Notes: generated from the sequence alone by a model not told the origin. Shown: positions 33,159-45,041, numbered from the stretch's first letter. The stretch is DNA of 64,000 nucleotides from an uncultured Chryseobacterium sp. (GCA_913777465.1 CAJYRQ010000105.1:1-64000); one strand, 5' to 3'. A program made the numbers and translations.

Positions 33159-33168
33159 TGTGTCTTAA

Positions 33169-35415
<2,247 letters not shown>

Positions 35416-35435
35416 ATTTCAGTCCTGACATAAAC

Positions 35436-35465
35436 AAAGCCTCTTTTTTAAAGGGGCTTTTTGTT
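35436..35465 (+). terminator. Terminator of icd
   Basis: AAAGCCTC pairs with GGGGCTTT (one G-U) around a T-rich loop and is followed by TTTTTG, 20 bp after the icd stop. Confidence 0.85.
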
Positions 35466-35957
35466 TCGGTAAAAACGGTCAATGATAAGGATGATAATGC
35501 TATCATTTCAAATTTCAACACAACGCTTGTCATTCCCGCAGTGAATCTAATCATAGTATTAGAGAACAGTATAGAAAGATTCTCTTTTGAATCCTGATCA
35601 AAATAAAAAGAACGCTCCATTTAAAGTAAAATACAATCACATCCGTCTTTGTAAAAGCACACATCAGCTCACATTCAACAAAACGTTTGTCATTACCGCA
35701 GGAAATCTAATCATTAGTATTAGAAAACATCAGGGAAAGATTCGCGTCCGGATTCCGTACCGGAATGACAAGGATACAGATAAACATTATCCCGAACTAT
35801 TAACGCTCTCTGTGTTATTGACTGAGTTTTACGAGGAAATCCAGACATCATATTGGAGATCCAGCCTTGATCAAAAAATTACAACTTTCACTTTGAAGTA
35901 AAAACAAATCACATCCGTCTATATAAAAACAAACATCAACTTTTCAATTACTTATGC
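35466..35957. repeat. Intergenic repeats of the GTCATTCCG family
   Basis: Two imperfect copies of a roughly 300-bp unit: one around 35520-35660 and one around 35680-35930, both with TTTGTCATT.CCGCAG.GAATCTAATCAT arms and both ending in AATCACATCCGTCT. The second includes a complete TIR element at 35685-35773. The 105-codon frame at 35587-35901 runs through these repeats and has no credible protein features. Confidence 0.65.
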
Positions 35958-35988
35958 AATAAATCCTCCCGTTACAGGAGGATTTATT
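35958..35988. terminator. Hairpin downstream of the MFS gene
   Basis: AATAAATCCTCC and GGAGGATTTATT form a perfect 12-bp stem with a short loop, 64 bp after the MFS stop (minus strand). There is no long T-run on either strand, so its efficiency is uncertain. Confidence 0.6.
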
Positions 35989-36051
35989 ATTGAAATAGGA
36001 TATAGAAAATTTAAATAGTAGAGATTAAGGCTAAGCCTGAGATATCATCAT

Positions 36052-37242
36052 CTACACATGCGCCTTTCTCCATTTAATCATGCTTAAAATGAACAGGCCT
36101 AAAATTCCCAGCACGAAATAGCCTTCCGCTACCTGCAACTGAATCTGAGGCCGGATCGCTGCTACGATGCCATAGCTGATGGCGGAAGTAATGATGAAGG
36201 CAACTCCGCCGGTAAGGCCCCCGGCAATTCCGGCAGAATCAGGGAATCTCCCGATGCAGTAAGAAAAATAATTGTTAAAAATAAATCCGGCGGTAACGTG
36301 GATTAAAAAGGCAAAGGCCACCAGGCTGTAAATATTGTTGGAAAAATAAGACGCAATGAACATTACAACAATTAAAAAAAGCTGGATAAAATTAGCATTG
36401 CGGATTTTCGGTAAAAACGCTTTGTTGATCAAGGCTTTTCCTAAAAACCCGCCCGTCATCCAGGCAAACCCGAGGATCAGGGACACATAGCCCGCCACAA
36501 CTTCCGAATATCCCATCTTGTGCTCAATGATAAAAGATCCGCACAGGTTGAAAAACATAATCATCGAATAGCTCAGTCCGCACATGATCATCCCATAGAA
36601 AAAATCCTTGGCTTTAAACATCGAATTGTACTCTTTGATCAGGAATTCAAAACGGAACGGATTCCGCTTTTTCAACGTTTCGCCTGAAAAAATAAACTCT
36701 AAAATCAAAAGCAGCAGGCTGTAGCCGGCCAGCACATAAAAATTCGACTGCCATCCGAAATTTTTCTGAAGATAGCCTCCGATAAAAGGGGCAATAATCG
36801 GCCCTACCGACCAGACGATCGTCATAATACTGAGGTAATGCTTCCGCTCCTCCCCTTCATAAACATCCACAAAAAAAGCCCTTTTGGCAACCACGGCGAA
36901 ACCCGATAAGATTCCCTGCAACACCCGCATCGCATAGATCACAAAAATATTCTGCGTCGTAGCCGTAATCAGGAAAGAAGCCACAAACAAAGCCAGCGAG
37001 ACCATTGAGATCCGGTATCTTCCGAAGGAATCGACAATGCTTCCGGCAAAAAACTGCGTCAGCCCGTAACTGATCAGGAATATAGACAAAGTGAGCTGGA
37101 TGTTGCTTTCCGGCTGATGGAGCTCCGTAGCCATGCTCGGCATGGACGGCAGGTAAATATCCGTAGCCAGTCCGGACATCGGAATCACGGCAAAGGCCAG
37201 GATTGTCGCGATAAATTTATTTTTTTCTTTAAGTGTAACCAT
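36052..37242 (-). CDS. MFS multidrug-type exporter (Bcr/CflA-like)
   Basis: A 396-aa major-facilitator protein with 12 hydrophobic segments. The first helix pair and loop carry GLATDIYLPSMPSMATELH, and the A-motif-like GSIVDSFGRYRI (about 67-78) is present, matching the Bcr/CflA drug-H+ antiporter group. It follows the aldo/keto reductase gene by 67 bp on the same strand, and an AraC gene lies further upstream, suggesting a regulated reductase-plus-exporter set. Substrate unknown. Confidence 0.85.
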   Translation of the reverse strand: MVTLKEKNKFIATILAFAVIPMSGLATDIYLPSMPSMATELHQPESNIQLTLSIFLISYGLTQFFAGSIVDSFGRYRISMVSLALFVASFLITATTQNIFVIYAMRVLQGILSGFAVVAKRAFFVDVYEGEERKHYLSIMTIVWSVGPIIAPFIGGYLQKNFGWQSNFYVLAGYSLLLLILEFIFSGETLKKRNPFRFEFLIKEYNSMFKAKDFFYGMIMCGLSYSMIMFFNLCGSFIIEHKMGYSEVVAGYVSLILGFAWMTGGFLGKALINKAFLPKIRNANFIQLFLIVVMFIASYFSNNIYSLVAFAFLIHVTAGFIFNNYFSYCIGRFPDSAGIAGGLTGGVAFIITSAISYGIVAAIRPQIQLQVAEGYFVLGILGLFILSMIKWRKAHV

Positions 37243-37309
37243 TGCTGTTGCTGAAAATTTTCATGGAAATGATTCCCGGAAATAACCAAGGAATCGTTGA
37301 AGTATTGTT

Positions 37310-38311
37310 TTAATTATTAACCAGTCGCATAGAGCCCTCGCTGTATCTTTCTCCTACATTCGGGTATTTTTTCAGGATGGCATCAACGGTTTCCAGATCG
37401 GACGGGGAAAGTTCAATATTCGCAGCTGCAATATTCTCTTCGAGGTACTGAATCCGCTTGGTTCCCGGAATCGGAATGATGTCTTCGCCCTGATTCAGCA
37501 CCCAGACCAGTGCCAGCTGTGTTCCTTTTATCCCTTTAGAAGCAGCGAATTCATTGATTTCCTTCGCTAAATTCCGGTTGTTTTCCAGATATTCCTCCTG
37601 GTAGCGCGGCAGCGACTTTCTGAAATCCTCATCGCTGAAATTCTGAGCTTCGTTGATATTGGAGAACAACCCTCTTGCCAGTGGAGAATAAGGAACCAGG
37701 GTGATCCCCAGTTCTCTGATGGCCGGCAAAATTTGCTGCTCAATATCCCGCGTCAGTAAAGAATATTCCGATTGTAATGCGGTAATCGGGTGAATGCTGT
37801 TTGCTTTGCGGATGGATTCTGCGGAGGCTTCCGACAATCCAAGGTATTTTACTTTTCCGGCCCTTACCAGGTCCGCCATGGCGCCAACCGTTTCTTCAAC
37901 CGGAATATTCGGATCTACCCGATGGGCATAATACAGGTCGATTTCATCGATATTCAACCTCTGCAGACTTAGGTCTACCGCCTTTTTTATCCATTCCGGA
38001 GAGCCGTCGAAATATGTTCCCGGAGCCCCGCTGTGTCCTGCCTTGTCGCCTTTGAACCTGAATCCGAACTTGGTGGCAATAAAGATCTTATCGCGGTTTG
38101 GAACCAATACCTTTGAAATCAGCTTTTCATTTTCTCCGTTGGCGTACATATCCGCCGTATCCCAGAAATTGACGCCCAGATCCAACGCTTGATGTAACGT
38201 TTTGATGCTTTCCTGCTCGTCGGACGGCCCGTACGCAAAACTCATCCCCATACAGCCTAATCCGATGGCTGATAATTGTATTCCTGTGTTTCCTAATGTT
38301 CTGAATTTCAT
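37310..38311 (-). CDS. Aldo/keto reductase
   Basis: A 333-aa NADPH-dependent AKR of the (beta/alpha)8 fold. The catalytic tetrad is visible: Asp51 and Tyr56 in FWDTADMYANGE, Lys81 in ATKFGF and His130 in LYYAHRVD. The C-terminal nicotinamide-binding region IPIPGTKRIQYLEENI is typical of the YhdN/Tas-like group. It lies 88 bp downstream of an AraC-type regulator on the same strand and 67 bp upstream of an MFS exporter. Confidence 0.95.
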   Translation of the reverse strand: MKFRTLGNTGIQLSAIGLGCMGMSFAYGPSDEQESIKTLHQALDLGVNFWDTADMYANGENEKLISKVLVPNRDKIFIATKFGFRFKGDKAGHSGAPGTYFDGSPEWIKKAVDLSLQRLNIDEIDLYYAHRVDPNIPVEETVGAMADLVRAGKVKYLGLSEASAESIRKANSIHPITALQSEYSLLTRDIEQQILPAIRELGITLVPYSPLARGLFSNINEAQNFSDEDFRKSLPRYQEEYLENNRNLAKEINEFAASKGIKGTQLALVWVLNQGEDIIPIPGTKRIQYLEENIAAANIELSPSDLETVDAILKKYPNVGERYSEGSMRLVNN

Positions 38312-38399
38312 AATCGCCTGTGATTTTAAATTGATGGTACAAAATTAGAACAGCCTCCAATTTATTTTGATATAGAATTCAAACAAAGAATTATAAAAT

Positions 38400-39293
38400 T
38401 CAAACAACAGCCGTCCTTACGGTATTAGGCGTTATCCCGGTCTGTTTTTTAAAATAATTGGTAAAATAAGCCGGCTCTTCGAAACCCAGTCCGTAAGCGA
38501 TTTCGGAAACGCTCCAATCGGTATGCTTCAGGAGTGCCCGGGCTTCATGAATAATTCTTGCCGTAATCTGCTGGCTGGTGGTTTTACCGGTGATCTCTTT
38601 TACGGAACGGTTGAGCGAATTTACATGGACTGAAAGGCTGTCTGCATAATCCACCGGACTTTTCAGCTTTAAAAATCTTTCCGGGCTGTCGATCGGAAAC
38701 TGCCTTTCCAGCAACTCCATAAACAGAGAAGCAATTCTTTGGGAAGCGTTCTGATAGGGCTCAAAAGTTTCTGCAGGCTGCATCTTCATGGTTTCGTGGA
38801 TCAGCAGGTGCAGGTACGCCCGAAGCATATCATATTTGTGCAGGTAATCCGACTGGATTTCAGTCATCATCTTCATAAAAATATCAGCGACGGTTTTTTG
38901 CTGTTCTTCATTAACAAAGAAGACGGGAGTTCCGCCGATTTTGAAAAGCTGCGAATCCTGAAGATTGCCCAAACGGTTGCCTTCATGAACAAACTGATCG
39001 GTGAAAAGACAAAAAAAACCTTTCTGGTCGCTGTTTTCCGCTTCCCACGAATAAGGCACGACGGGGTTGGAGAACAACAGCGCAGGCCGGTCCACATAAA
39101 TCCACTTATCTGCATAATGCAGTTTTCCTTTACCGATAATCAGTGAGATTTTGTAATAATCCCGCCTGCTGTAAGGCGTCACAAGGGAACAGCTGTCCCT
39201 GGAAAAAACATTAAAATGCCCGACACCCGGTGTTTTGATACACTCTAAACCGACACGCCGGTAAAAACCTTTTATTGTTTCGTTGGATTCCAT
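38400..39293 (-). CDS. AraC family transcriptional regulator
   Basis: A 297-aa protein with an N-terminal cupin-like sensor domain (about 20-130; YKISLIIGKGKLHYADKWIY and VVPYSWEAENSDQKGFFCLF) and a C-terminal double-HTH (about 195-292; DWSVSEIAYGLGFEEPAYFTNYFKKQTGITP). Such proteins usually activate adjacent genes on binding a small ligand; the aldo/keto reductase and MFS exporter just downstream are the obvious candidates. No operator was located. Confidence 0.9.
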   Translation of the reverse strand: MESNETIKGFYRRVGLECIKTPGVGHFNVFSRDSCSLVTPYSRRDYYKISLIIGKGKLHYADKWIYVDRPALLFSNPVVPYSWEAENSDQKGFFCLFTDQFVHEGNRLGNLQDSQLFKIGGTPVFFVNEEQQKTVADIFMKMMTEIQSDYLHKYDMLRAYLHLLIHETMKMQPAETFEPYQNASQRIASLFMELLERQFPIDSPERFLKLKSPVDYADSLSVHVNSLNRSVKEITGKTTSQQITARIIHEARALLKHTDWSVSEIAYGLGFEEPAYFTNYFKKQTGITPNTVRTAVV

Positions 39294-39355
39294 TATCCAA
39301 AATTATAAAATTCAAACAGAATAAAAATGTTAATTCCAAAAAACTTAAAATAAAA

Positions 39356-39379
39356 ACGGCTGATCTTCCGATCAGCCGT
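39356..39379 (-). terminator. Terminator of the small secreted-protein gene
   Basis: ACGGCTGATC and GATCAGCCGT form a perfect 10-bp stem with a TTCC loop; the minus strand continues in a T-run. It lies 30 bp after the stop at 39410. Confidence 0.9.
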
Positions 39380-39409
39380 CGCTTGGTTTGCACTAATATC
39401 AAATATTTT

Positions 39410-39835
39410 TTAATGATGTCCGTTCCCGTGTTTTCCTTTATTCATCTTCATCATCTTTTTATCCATATGCTTGTAACGTTTGTCGTTATTTTTATTACGG
39501 TTGTATACGGCTACGGGATTTTGTCCTTTGTAATACTTGTTTTTGAACTTCATGTATTTCTCCCGGCCCATGATCCTTTCCAGTTCACCATAACGGTCGG
39601 TTCTCCAACGGTCCGGATTGTTGGTATAAGCCCTGTCCCAGCTGTTGTAATCCCGGTAACGGTCATTTAAAGCATAAATCTGGTTCGCCTGGGTTGAAGA
39701 TAAAACCAGATCCGAAATCACATTCTGCCAGTTGACATCGGAAATACTTCTTTGGTAATCGTTATAATAATCGGTCTGTGCATTCGACAATCCGAATGTT
39801 CCGATCAGCATTACTGCTATTATTAACTTTTTCAT
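39410..39835 (-). CDS. Small secreted protein with Lys/Met/His-rich tail
   Basis: A 141-aa exported protein from the start MKKLIIAVMLIGTFG (the frame has extra Met codons up to 39844). The signal peptide ends near LSNAQ. The mature part has aromatic, Arg/Asp-rich repeats (RYRDYNSWDRAY) and a C-terminus rich in Lys, Met and His (KHMDKKMMKMNKGKHGNGHH), which could bind metal ions. The family is unknown to me, and the metal idea rests on composition only. A terminator follows. Confidence 0.75.
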   Translation of the reverse strand: MKKLIIAVMLIGTFGLSNAQTDYYNDYQRSISDVNWQNVISDLVLSSTQANQIYALNDRYRDYNSWDRAYTNNPDRWRTDRYGELERIMGREKYMKFKNKYYKGQNPVAVYNRNKNNDKRYKHMDKKMMKMNKGKHGNGHH

Positions 39836-39844
39836 AATCATCAA

Positions 39845-40744
39845 ATTTAGATATTATGGTATTTTCAATTAAAATGCCAGATTATTTTAAATAATATAAA
39901 TTTTTGTTAAAAATTTCATAATAAAATTATTTAAAGCAATGATTTACTAAAAATTTCACAGACTAATGAATTTTTTAATAGGGGTTAAAATCTTTTGAAC
40001 CAAAACTTTAAGCAGAGAATTTTAACAATGCAATTTCGACCGTATCAAAATCATATTCAGTGGATTATTTAATTAAAAATAAAAATGAGACTGATTCAGT
40101 CGGGATTTTAAATATCACTTATCTTGCCGGAACAAATAGATGGTTTATGCTTCTGACAGGATTTTATTCTATCCTATACTAAGCTGTCCTTTCAGGACTT
40201 TAAAACAAGAGAAATCCGTCCCTGATTGGGAAAAAAAAGGCCTATTATTAAGGATTAAATAAAAACTCCTTTGATAAAGCAATAAAACATTCGTTTGATA
40301 ATCAAGATCTTTATCTCATGTCTGACAAGAGAAACTTCCGGCATCCAATTCTCCTCTTCCAGCCTTTATTTAAGGTTTTTATCTCGAATTAACGTTAAAT
40401 ACGAATTTTTTCCTATCTTTTCTAACTCTATGCCTGTATTCCACAGAAATGATAAACAAGCTATTGAAATTTAGCTCTATCATCTGTCAAACAAACAGCT
40501 TCCGGTAGCTGGAGTCACCCGAAACCACGTAATATTTTGCGTCATATGTGTAAGTTCCGACCTCAACTCAGACATATTATTGAGAAAAAAATTAATTTAA
40601 GAAATATTCTTTATTTATCTAAGGTATTAATAACCATAAGATCATCTTCAAAAATCTATCTGAAAGCTATAACGTTTTAATTTTTAATTCGTAATTTTAA
40701 GAACAGCTTCAGATCATTTTTTAATCAATAAAAATCTCAATAAT
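39845..40744. other. Long AT-rich intergenic stretch with two repeat pieces
   Basis: About 900 bp without a credible gene. It holds a minus-oriented GGCTGGAAGAGG repeat (40331-40367) and a degenerate GGTAGCT hairpin repeat (40504-40529). The rest shows nothing I can interpret. Confidence 0.5.
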
Positions 40745-41031
40745 ATGGAAAATATAAAATTTGAAATAGCACCTTATCAGGATGAACTGCAGATATTGAT
40801 TGATGATAAAAAAGCGGGCTATATGTCCATCGAAATAGACGGGCGGTTACTGATCGTCTATTACACCAAACTCGATGAGCAACATGAGGGAAAAGGCTAT
40901 GCAAAGATGCTTCTGGACGAGTTGGTACGGTACGCCGAAGAAAAGACCTGATGATCGATCCGGAGTGCGATTTCGTAAGACAGCAGTTTGAAAATCATCC
41001 CGCCCGGTATAAAGACATCTGGCACGCCTGA
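40745..41031 (+). pseudogene. GNAT family N-acetyltransferase, frameshifted
   Basis: The first frame (40745-40951) encodes a YjdJ-like GNAT up to LLDELVRYAEEK and then hits a stop. The family's expected ending continues in another frame: DPECDFVRQQFENHPARY and a final IWHA, ending at the TGA at 41029-41031. The frames join around the GAAAAGACCTG at about 40940-40952. With a one-base correction the protein would be about 95 aa, the normal size for this acetyl-CoA-binding family. Either a recent inactivation or an indel error near the A-run. Confidence 0.78.
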
Positions 41032-41032
41032 A

Positions 41033-42130
41033 TCAATCTTCCCACCAGGTTTTAAACGCATGACTCGCCCCGGCCAGATTTAACGGCTCACCGATCATCG
41101 GCGTTAGAACGGTAAGGTTTTTTGCTTTTCCGAGGGTCGTAACTTTCTGCAATGGCTCATTCCATGCGTGAAGTGCCAAAGCGAATTTCGAGGAGTGAAC
41201 CGGAATAATATTTTTGGCATTTACGTCAATACTGGCCTGGATCACATCTTCCGGCAGGGCATGAATGTATTTCCAAGCTTCGTTGTACTGTCCGTTTTCA
41301 ATAATCGCATAATCGAACGGACCGTATTTTTCACCGATCATTTTGAAATGGGTATCGTATCCGCTGTCGCCGCCTAAAAATAATTTCCTGGTCGGTGTGT
41401 CCAGGACGTAAGAAGTCCAGAGCGTGACATTCCGTTTTATTTTCCGTCCTGAAAAATGCCGGGCAGGCGTAAAGATAATCCTGAGGTTGTTTTTTAAATC
41501 TGCTTCGCCACCCCAGTCTTCTTCGATCAGCTGCTCCGGCCCATAGCCCCATCTTTCAAGATGTGCACCCACGCCCAAAGGCAGGATGACTTTTGAAACT
41601 TTATCTTTAATCGCTTTTACGGTCGGATAATCCAGATGGTCGTAATGATCATGGGTGATTACGAGGTAATCCAACTGAGGAATATCTTCCGGCTTAAAAA
41701 TATCAGCTCCGGTAAAAGCTTTATTGACGAATCTAAACGGCGAGCCATAAGCACTTAAAACAGGGTCAATAAGAAATGAAACCCCATCCGTCTGAATATA
41801 GTAAGAAGAATGTCCCAGCCAGACGAAAACATCCTGATCTTTAGGAAAAGATGTCAGATCGGTATGAACGGACGGAATATTTTTTAACGGCTTCAGCAGC
41901 GGATTTTTCTGTTTGAAAAAGAAGTCATACATCACCTTGGGCATGGAATATCCTTCGGCCAGGGAAGGTGTATCACTAAGATTCTGAAACTGGTGATTTT
42001 TGTAATGTTGGGATTGCTGCATCTTTTTCAGCCGCTCCCCTTTAGCATCCGAACCGAAAACTTCCTGCCCCGTGATAACAAAATAGAGAAGAACAACTAA
42101 AATGAAGACTGCGATAACTATATAGATCAT
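41033..42130 (-). CDS. MBL-fold metal-dependent hydrolase (NAPE-PLD/UlaG-like)
   Basis: A 365-aa metallo-beta-lactamase-fold protein with an N-terminal membrane helix (about 2-20, VIAVFILVVLLYFVI). The metal motif HxHxDH is seen in ITHDHYDHLDYP, and further His/Asp ligands follow (FTPARHFSGR, LGGDSGYDTH, PVHSSKFALA). The overall layout matches the NAPE-hydrolysing phospholipase D / RomA-like group of phospholipid or lactone hydrolases. Substrate unknown. It converges on the frameshifted GNAT, leaving one base between stops. Confidence 0.9.
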   Translation of the reverse strand: MIYIVIAVFILVVLLYFVITGQEVFGSDAKGERLKKMQQSQHYKNHQFQNLSDTPSLAEGYSMPKVMYDFFFKQKNPLLKPLKNIPSVHTDLTSFPKDQDVFVWLGHSSYYIQTDGVSFLIDPVLSAYGSPFRFVNKAFTGADIFKPEDIPQLDYLVITHDHYDHLDYPTVKAIKDKVSKVILPLGVGAHLERWGYGPEQLIEEDWGGEADLKNNLRIIFTPARHFSGRKIKRNVTLWTSYVLDTPTRKLFLGGDSGYDTHFKMIGEKYGPFDYAIIENGQYNEAWKYIHALPEDVIQASIDVNAKNIIPVHSSKFALALHAWNEPLQKVTTLGKAKNLTVLTPMIGEPLNLAGASHAFKTWWED

Positions 42131-42289
42131 TTTTAATACGCTAATGGATAAGTTTATATTCTTATGACGGTTCAGAAACCGAATACCTTTATTTTTTATA
42201 AAATATTTCCACGGATTTCATAAATTTATCAGGAACGGCACTCATTAATTGCTGTAAACTATTAAATTAGCTTCCGAAAAAAATTCAAA

Positions 42290-43837
42290 GTGCATTTAAA
42301 AAATTATTTTATTCTCCTGCTTGTCTTTGCCCTGAGCTCCTGTGTTTCGGTAAAAAAATATAATGAGCAGCAAAAAGCATGCATTCCTCCTGAAAAATTG
42401 AAGGCGGATGTAGATTTTGCCTATTCCCGACTAAAGGAAACCCATCCTCAGCTGTATTGGTATATTTCAAAAGAAGATCTTGATTATAAATTCGACAGCC
42501 TTAAGCAGACTCTTAACGAACCGCTTACCCCGCTCCAGTTTTACTTTAAGCTGCAGCCGGTGATTGCCGGTATCCGGGAAGGCCATCTCGCCCTGAGAAT
42601 TCCTTCTAAACGGATTACCAAGAAAGAAATCAAGACGCTGGAAAGCAAAAAAGGGATGTTCAGCCGTTTCGGATATTATGTTGAAGGTGAGCGACTTTTC
42701 ATTATTGAAAATAAAGATTCCATTCAGCATATACAACCCGGCACTGAAATCCTTTCCATCGGCCATGTTCCTGTTTCAGACTACATCAGAAAATACAGGA
42801 AGCTGATCAGCAGCGACGGCTTTAATACGACTTTCCATCCCTATTACCTGAAAGATGTATTCTTCGGCTATTATGTAGCGGAAAAAGGCTATGAAGACCG
42901 CGCTACCCTGGAAACAATTTACAAAGGGCACAAAAAGACCTACGAACTGACCCGGGAATCGAAATCCGAAGATGACCTCAAAAGAGAAAAAGAAAATGAA
43001 AAAAGAACCGAAGAAAAGAAAGTAAACGATTATATTGCTTTCAGCAACTCCTACAACAGGAACTTTAAATTTATGGATCCGGACAGTACGATTGCCTGCA
43101 TCAAGGTGAAAAGCTTTTCAAGCGATTATTCGGCCAGGTTTTATAAGGAAGCTTTCGGAAAAATCAGAAAAGCGGGGTCGTCTTATCTCATTATCGACAT
43201 CCGTAATAATTACGGCGGTTCCCTGCAGGAGATCAACAACCTGTATTCCTACCTCAGCCCGGAACCTTATACATTAATCAAACCTTCGCAGGTGACTTCG
43301 GCAACATCGCCCCTGAAAACAAATTATTTCAGGAAGACCGGCTTTTTGCCTTATGTTCTCAAGACGCTTGCCTACCCTGCCTTTTTCTTCGGACAGACGT
43401 TCAGCACTTATAAGAAAGACGGCCGGTTTTACTATAAAAACAAAGCCGACAAGCTGTCTAAATCCAAACAGGATGTTTTTACGGGAAAAGTTTTCGTACT
43501 GATCAACGGCAGCAGCTTTTCGGCCTCTTCGATCCTGACGGCAAAAATGAAGAATGATAAAAGAGCGGTTCTCGTGGGTGAAGAAACCGGCGGGGCCAAT
43601 GACGGAACGGTAGCCGGGTTTTATTCTTACCAGACCCTTCCGAATTCAAAAATCGACCTGCCGATCGGCGTTCTTCTGGTACAGCCTAATATCGATTTCA
43701 CCAATACCCAAAAAGGAGTCGAACCGGATATAAAAATCTCTGAAACAATGCAGGACATCCTGGATAAAAAAGACCCTGAAATGGATTGGGTGATGAAAGA
43801 GATCGAAAAAGAAAAAGCAGAAAAACAACAGCATTAA
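42290..43837 (+). CDS. S41 family peptidase lipoprotein (tail-specific protease type)
   Basis: A 515-aa exported protein. A GTG start is used (the upstream frame is closed by a stop and no ATG precedes the lipobox); LALSSC-type lipobox Cys18 (FALSSC) makes it a lipoprotein. The middle part (about 130-180) may be a PDZ-like domain (GTEILSIGHVPVSDYI). The peptidase core (about 270-480) has the S41 catalytic Ser in LINGSSFSASSILTAK and a downstream VGEETGGANDGTVAGF. It probably degrades periplasmic proteins. It overlaps operonically with the YdcF gene, which starts five bases after the stop. Confidence 0.85.
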   Translation: MHLKNYFILLLVFALSSCVSVKKYNEQQKACIPPEKLKADVDFAYSRLKETHPQLYWYISKEDLDYKFDSLKQTLNEPLTPLQFYFKLQPVIAGIREGHLALRIPSKRITKKEIKTLESKKGMFSRFGYYVEGERLFIIENKDSIQHIQPGTEILSIGHVPVSDYIRKYRKLISSDGFNTTFHPYYLKDVFFGYYVAEKGYEDRATLETIYKGHKKTYELTRESKSEDDLKREKENEKRTEEKKVNDYIAFSNSYNRNFKFMDPDSTIACIKVKSFSSDYSARFYKEAFGKIRKAGSSYLIIDIRNNYGGSLQEINNLYSYLSPEPYTLIKPSQVTSATSPLKTNYFRKTGFLPYVLKTLAYPAFFFGQTFSTYKKDGRFYYKNKADKLSKSKQDVFTGKVFVLINGSSFSASSILTAKMKNDKRAVLVGEETGGANDGTVAGFYSYQTLPNSKIDLPIGVLLVQPNIDFTNTQKGVEPDIKISETMQDILDKKDPEMDWVMKEIEKEKAEKQQH

Positions 43838-43841
43838 TTGT

Positions 43842-44405
43842 ATGGGCAAAAGATTTTTCAGACTTTTCAAAATCATTTCCGGTCTGCTTTTCCTATGGTT
43901 TACCGTTCACTCCATTTACCTTATTGCAGACGGTGTTTCCGATGAAGGAAAACGGGCGGACCTTGCCGTAATTTTAGGAAATAAAGTAAACGAAGACGGC
44001 ACTTTATCGATGAGACTGGAAAAACGGCTGGAAAGCGGGATTCAGCTATATAAAAACTGCCGTGTCCGGAGAATTCTGGTAAGCGGCGGACTGGGAAAGG
44101 AAGGTTTCTATGAAGGCGATAAAATGAAAGAATTTCTGGTATCAGAAGGCATTCCCGATTCGGGTATTATTGTCGATAACAAAGGCGACAACACTCGGAA
44201 AACCGTTGAAAACACATTGGAATTAAGACCTGAGCTTCAATTCAACAGCATCATTGTCGTTTCGCAGTATTTTCATGTGACACGGACTAAAAAATTGTTC
44301 AGGGAAAAAGGATTTCAGGAGGTAAGTTCGGTCAGCCCGGACTATTTTGAGTGGAGGGACCTGTATGCCCTGCTCAGGGAATTTCCGGCTTATTATACAC
44401 AATAA
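43842..44405 (+). CDS. YdcF/SanA/ElyC family membrane protein
   Basis: A 187-aa protein with an N-terminal helix (about 8-28) and a DUF218 domain: ADLAVILGNKVNEDG (40-54), ILVSGGLGKEGFYEGDKM and IIVVSQYFHVTRTKKLF. Family members such as SanA and ElyC act in envelope integrity and polysaccharide-related steps in Escherichia coli; the exact reaction is unknown. It is co-transcribed with the S41 protease directly upstream. Confidence 0.88.
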   Translation: MGKRFFRLFKIISGLLFLWFTVHSIYLIADGVSDEGKRADLAVILGNKVNEDGTLSMRLEKRLESGIQLYKNCRVRRILVSGGLGKEGFYEGDKMKEFLVSEGIPDSGIIVDNKGDNTRKTVENTLELRPELQFNSIIVVSQYFHVTRTKKLFREKGFQEVSSVSPDYFEWRDLYALLREFPAYYTQ

Positions 44406-44406
44406 G

Positions 44407-44435
44407 GTTTCGGCGGGCCTTTGGCCCGCCGAAAC
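44407..44435. terminator. Bidirectional hairpin between convergent genes
   Basis: GTTTCGGCGGGCC and GGCCCGCCGAAAC form a perfect 13-bp GC-rich stem with a very short loop, placed between the YdcF stop (44405) and the stop of the minus-strand gene (44435). No T-run on either side. Confidence 0.7.
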
Positions 44436-45031
44436 TACTGATCCAGCGCTTTGACAAGATCTTCAATCTGCTGAATATATTTTCCGTAAAACACCCTGAA
44501 CCACCATCTGCAGATCAGCAGCAGCAAAGGCATGGTCATAACCAGCGTCAGGATAAGGACAAAAGCAATCTGAAAATCGGAAAGCGGTACCGGACGGGGA
44601 ATAAATTCCAGCACAATAATCAGCTCACATACCAGGAACGGCACAAAGGAGAGGTAAAAAGAAAAGTAATACTGCCTGTTCAGATTAAATTGGTGCAGCA
44701 GATCCTTTAATCCGTCTAAGGTTTTCATGGCCGGATCGCTCATATTCCGGTACAGCTTGAAAAACTGGTTGTAGAAGAAAAAAGTAACGAAGACCATCGA
44801 ACCAATGAGGATTGAAAGGTAAAATTTAAACTTAAAACTTCCTTCACACAAAGCAATTAATGCAAAAGCAAAAACAACAAAGCCTACTGTAGACCATAAT
44901 TCGATCCGCATATTCTTCCGGAGCTTCTCCAGCGGAAGATTGATTTTATTTTTCTGTTCAATGCTGATTTCCGGTGTTTCCTCAAAGGAATCATCCTCAT
45001 TCCAGGCATTCTTCAGTTCGTCTATATTCAT
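44435..45031 (-). CDS. Membrane protein paired with an ECF sigma factor
   Basis: A 198-aa protein with a cytoplasmic N-terminus (about 1-45, MNIDELKNAWNEDD) and four transmembrane helices (about 47-66, 70-90, 122-142, 153-175). It lies 10 bp downstream of an ECF sigma gene in the same direction. The N-terminal MNIDELKNAWNE start is shared by Bacteroidota membrane proteins found after sigma factors, which likely act as anti-sigma factors; this is inferred from context. Confidence 0.8.
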   Translation of the reverse strand: MNIDELKNAWNEDDSFEETPEISIEQKNKINLPLEKLRKNMRIELWSTVGFVVFAFALIALCEGSFKFKFYLSILIGSMVFVTFFFYNQFFKLYRNMSDPAMKTLDGLKDLLHQFNLNRQYYFSFYLSFVPFLVCELIIVLEFIPRPVPLSDFQIAFVLILTLVMTMPLLLLICRWWFRVFYGKYIQQIEDLVKALDQ

Positions 45032-45041
45032 GATGAATGAT

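Noticed and set aside
35587-35901. 105-codon frame downstream of icd
   Set aside because: It runs through two GTCATT-type repeat copies; the translation has no protein-like features and no promoter.
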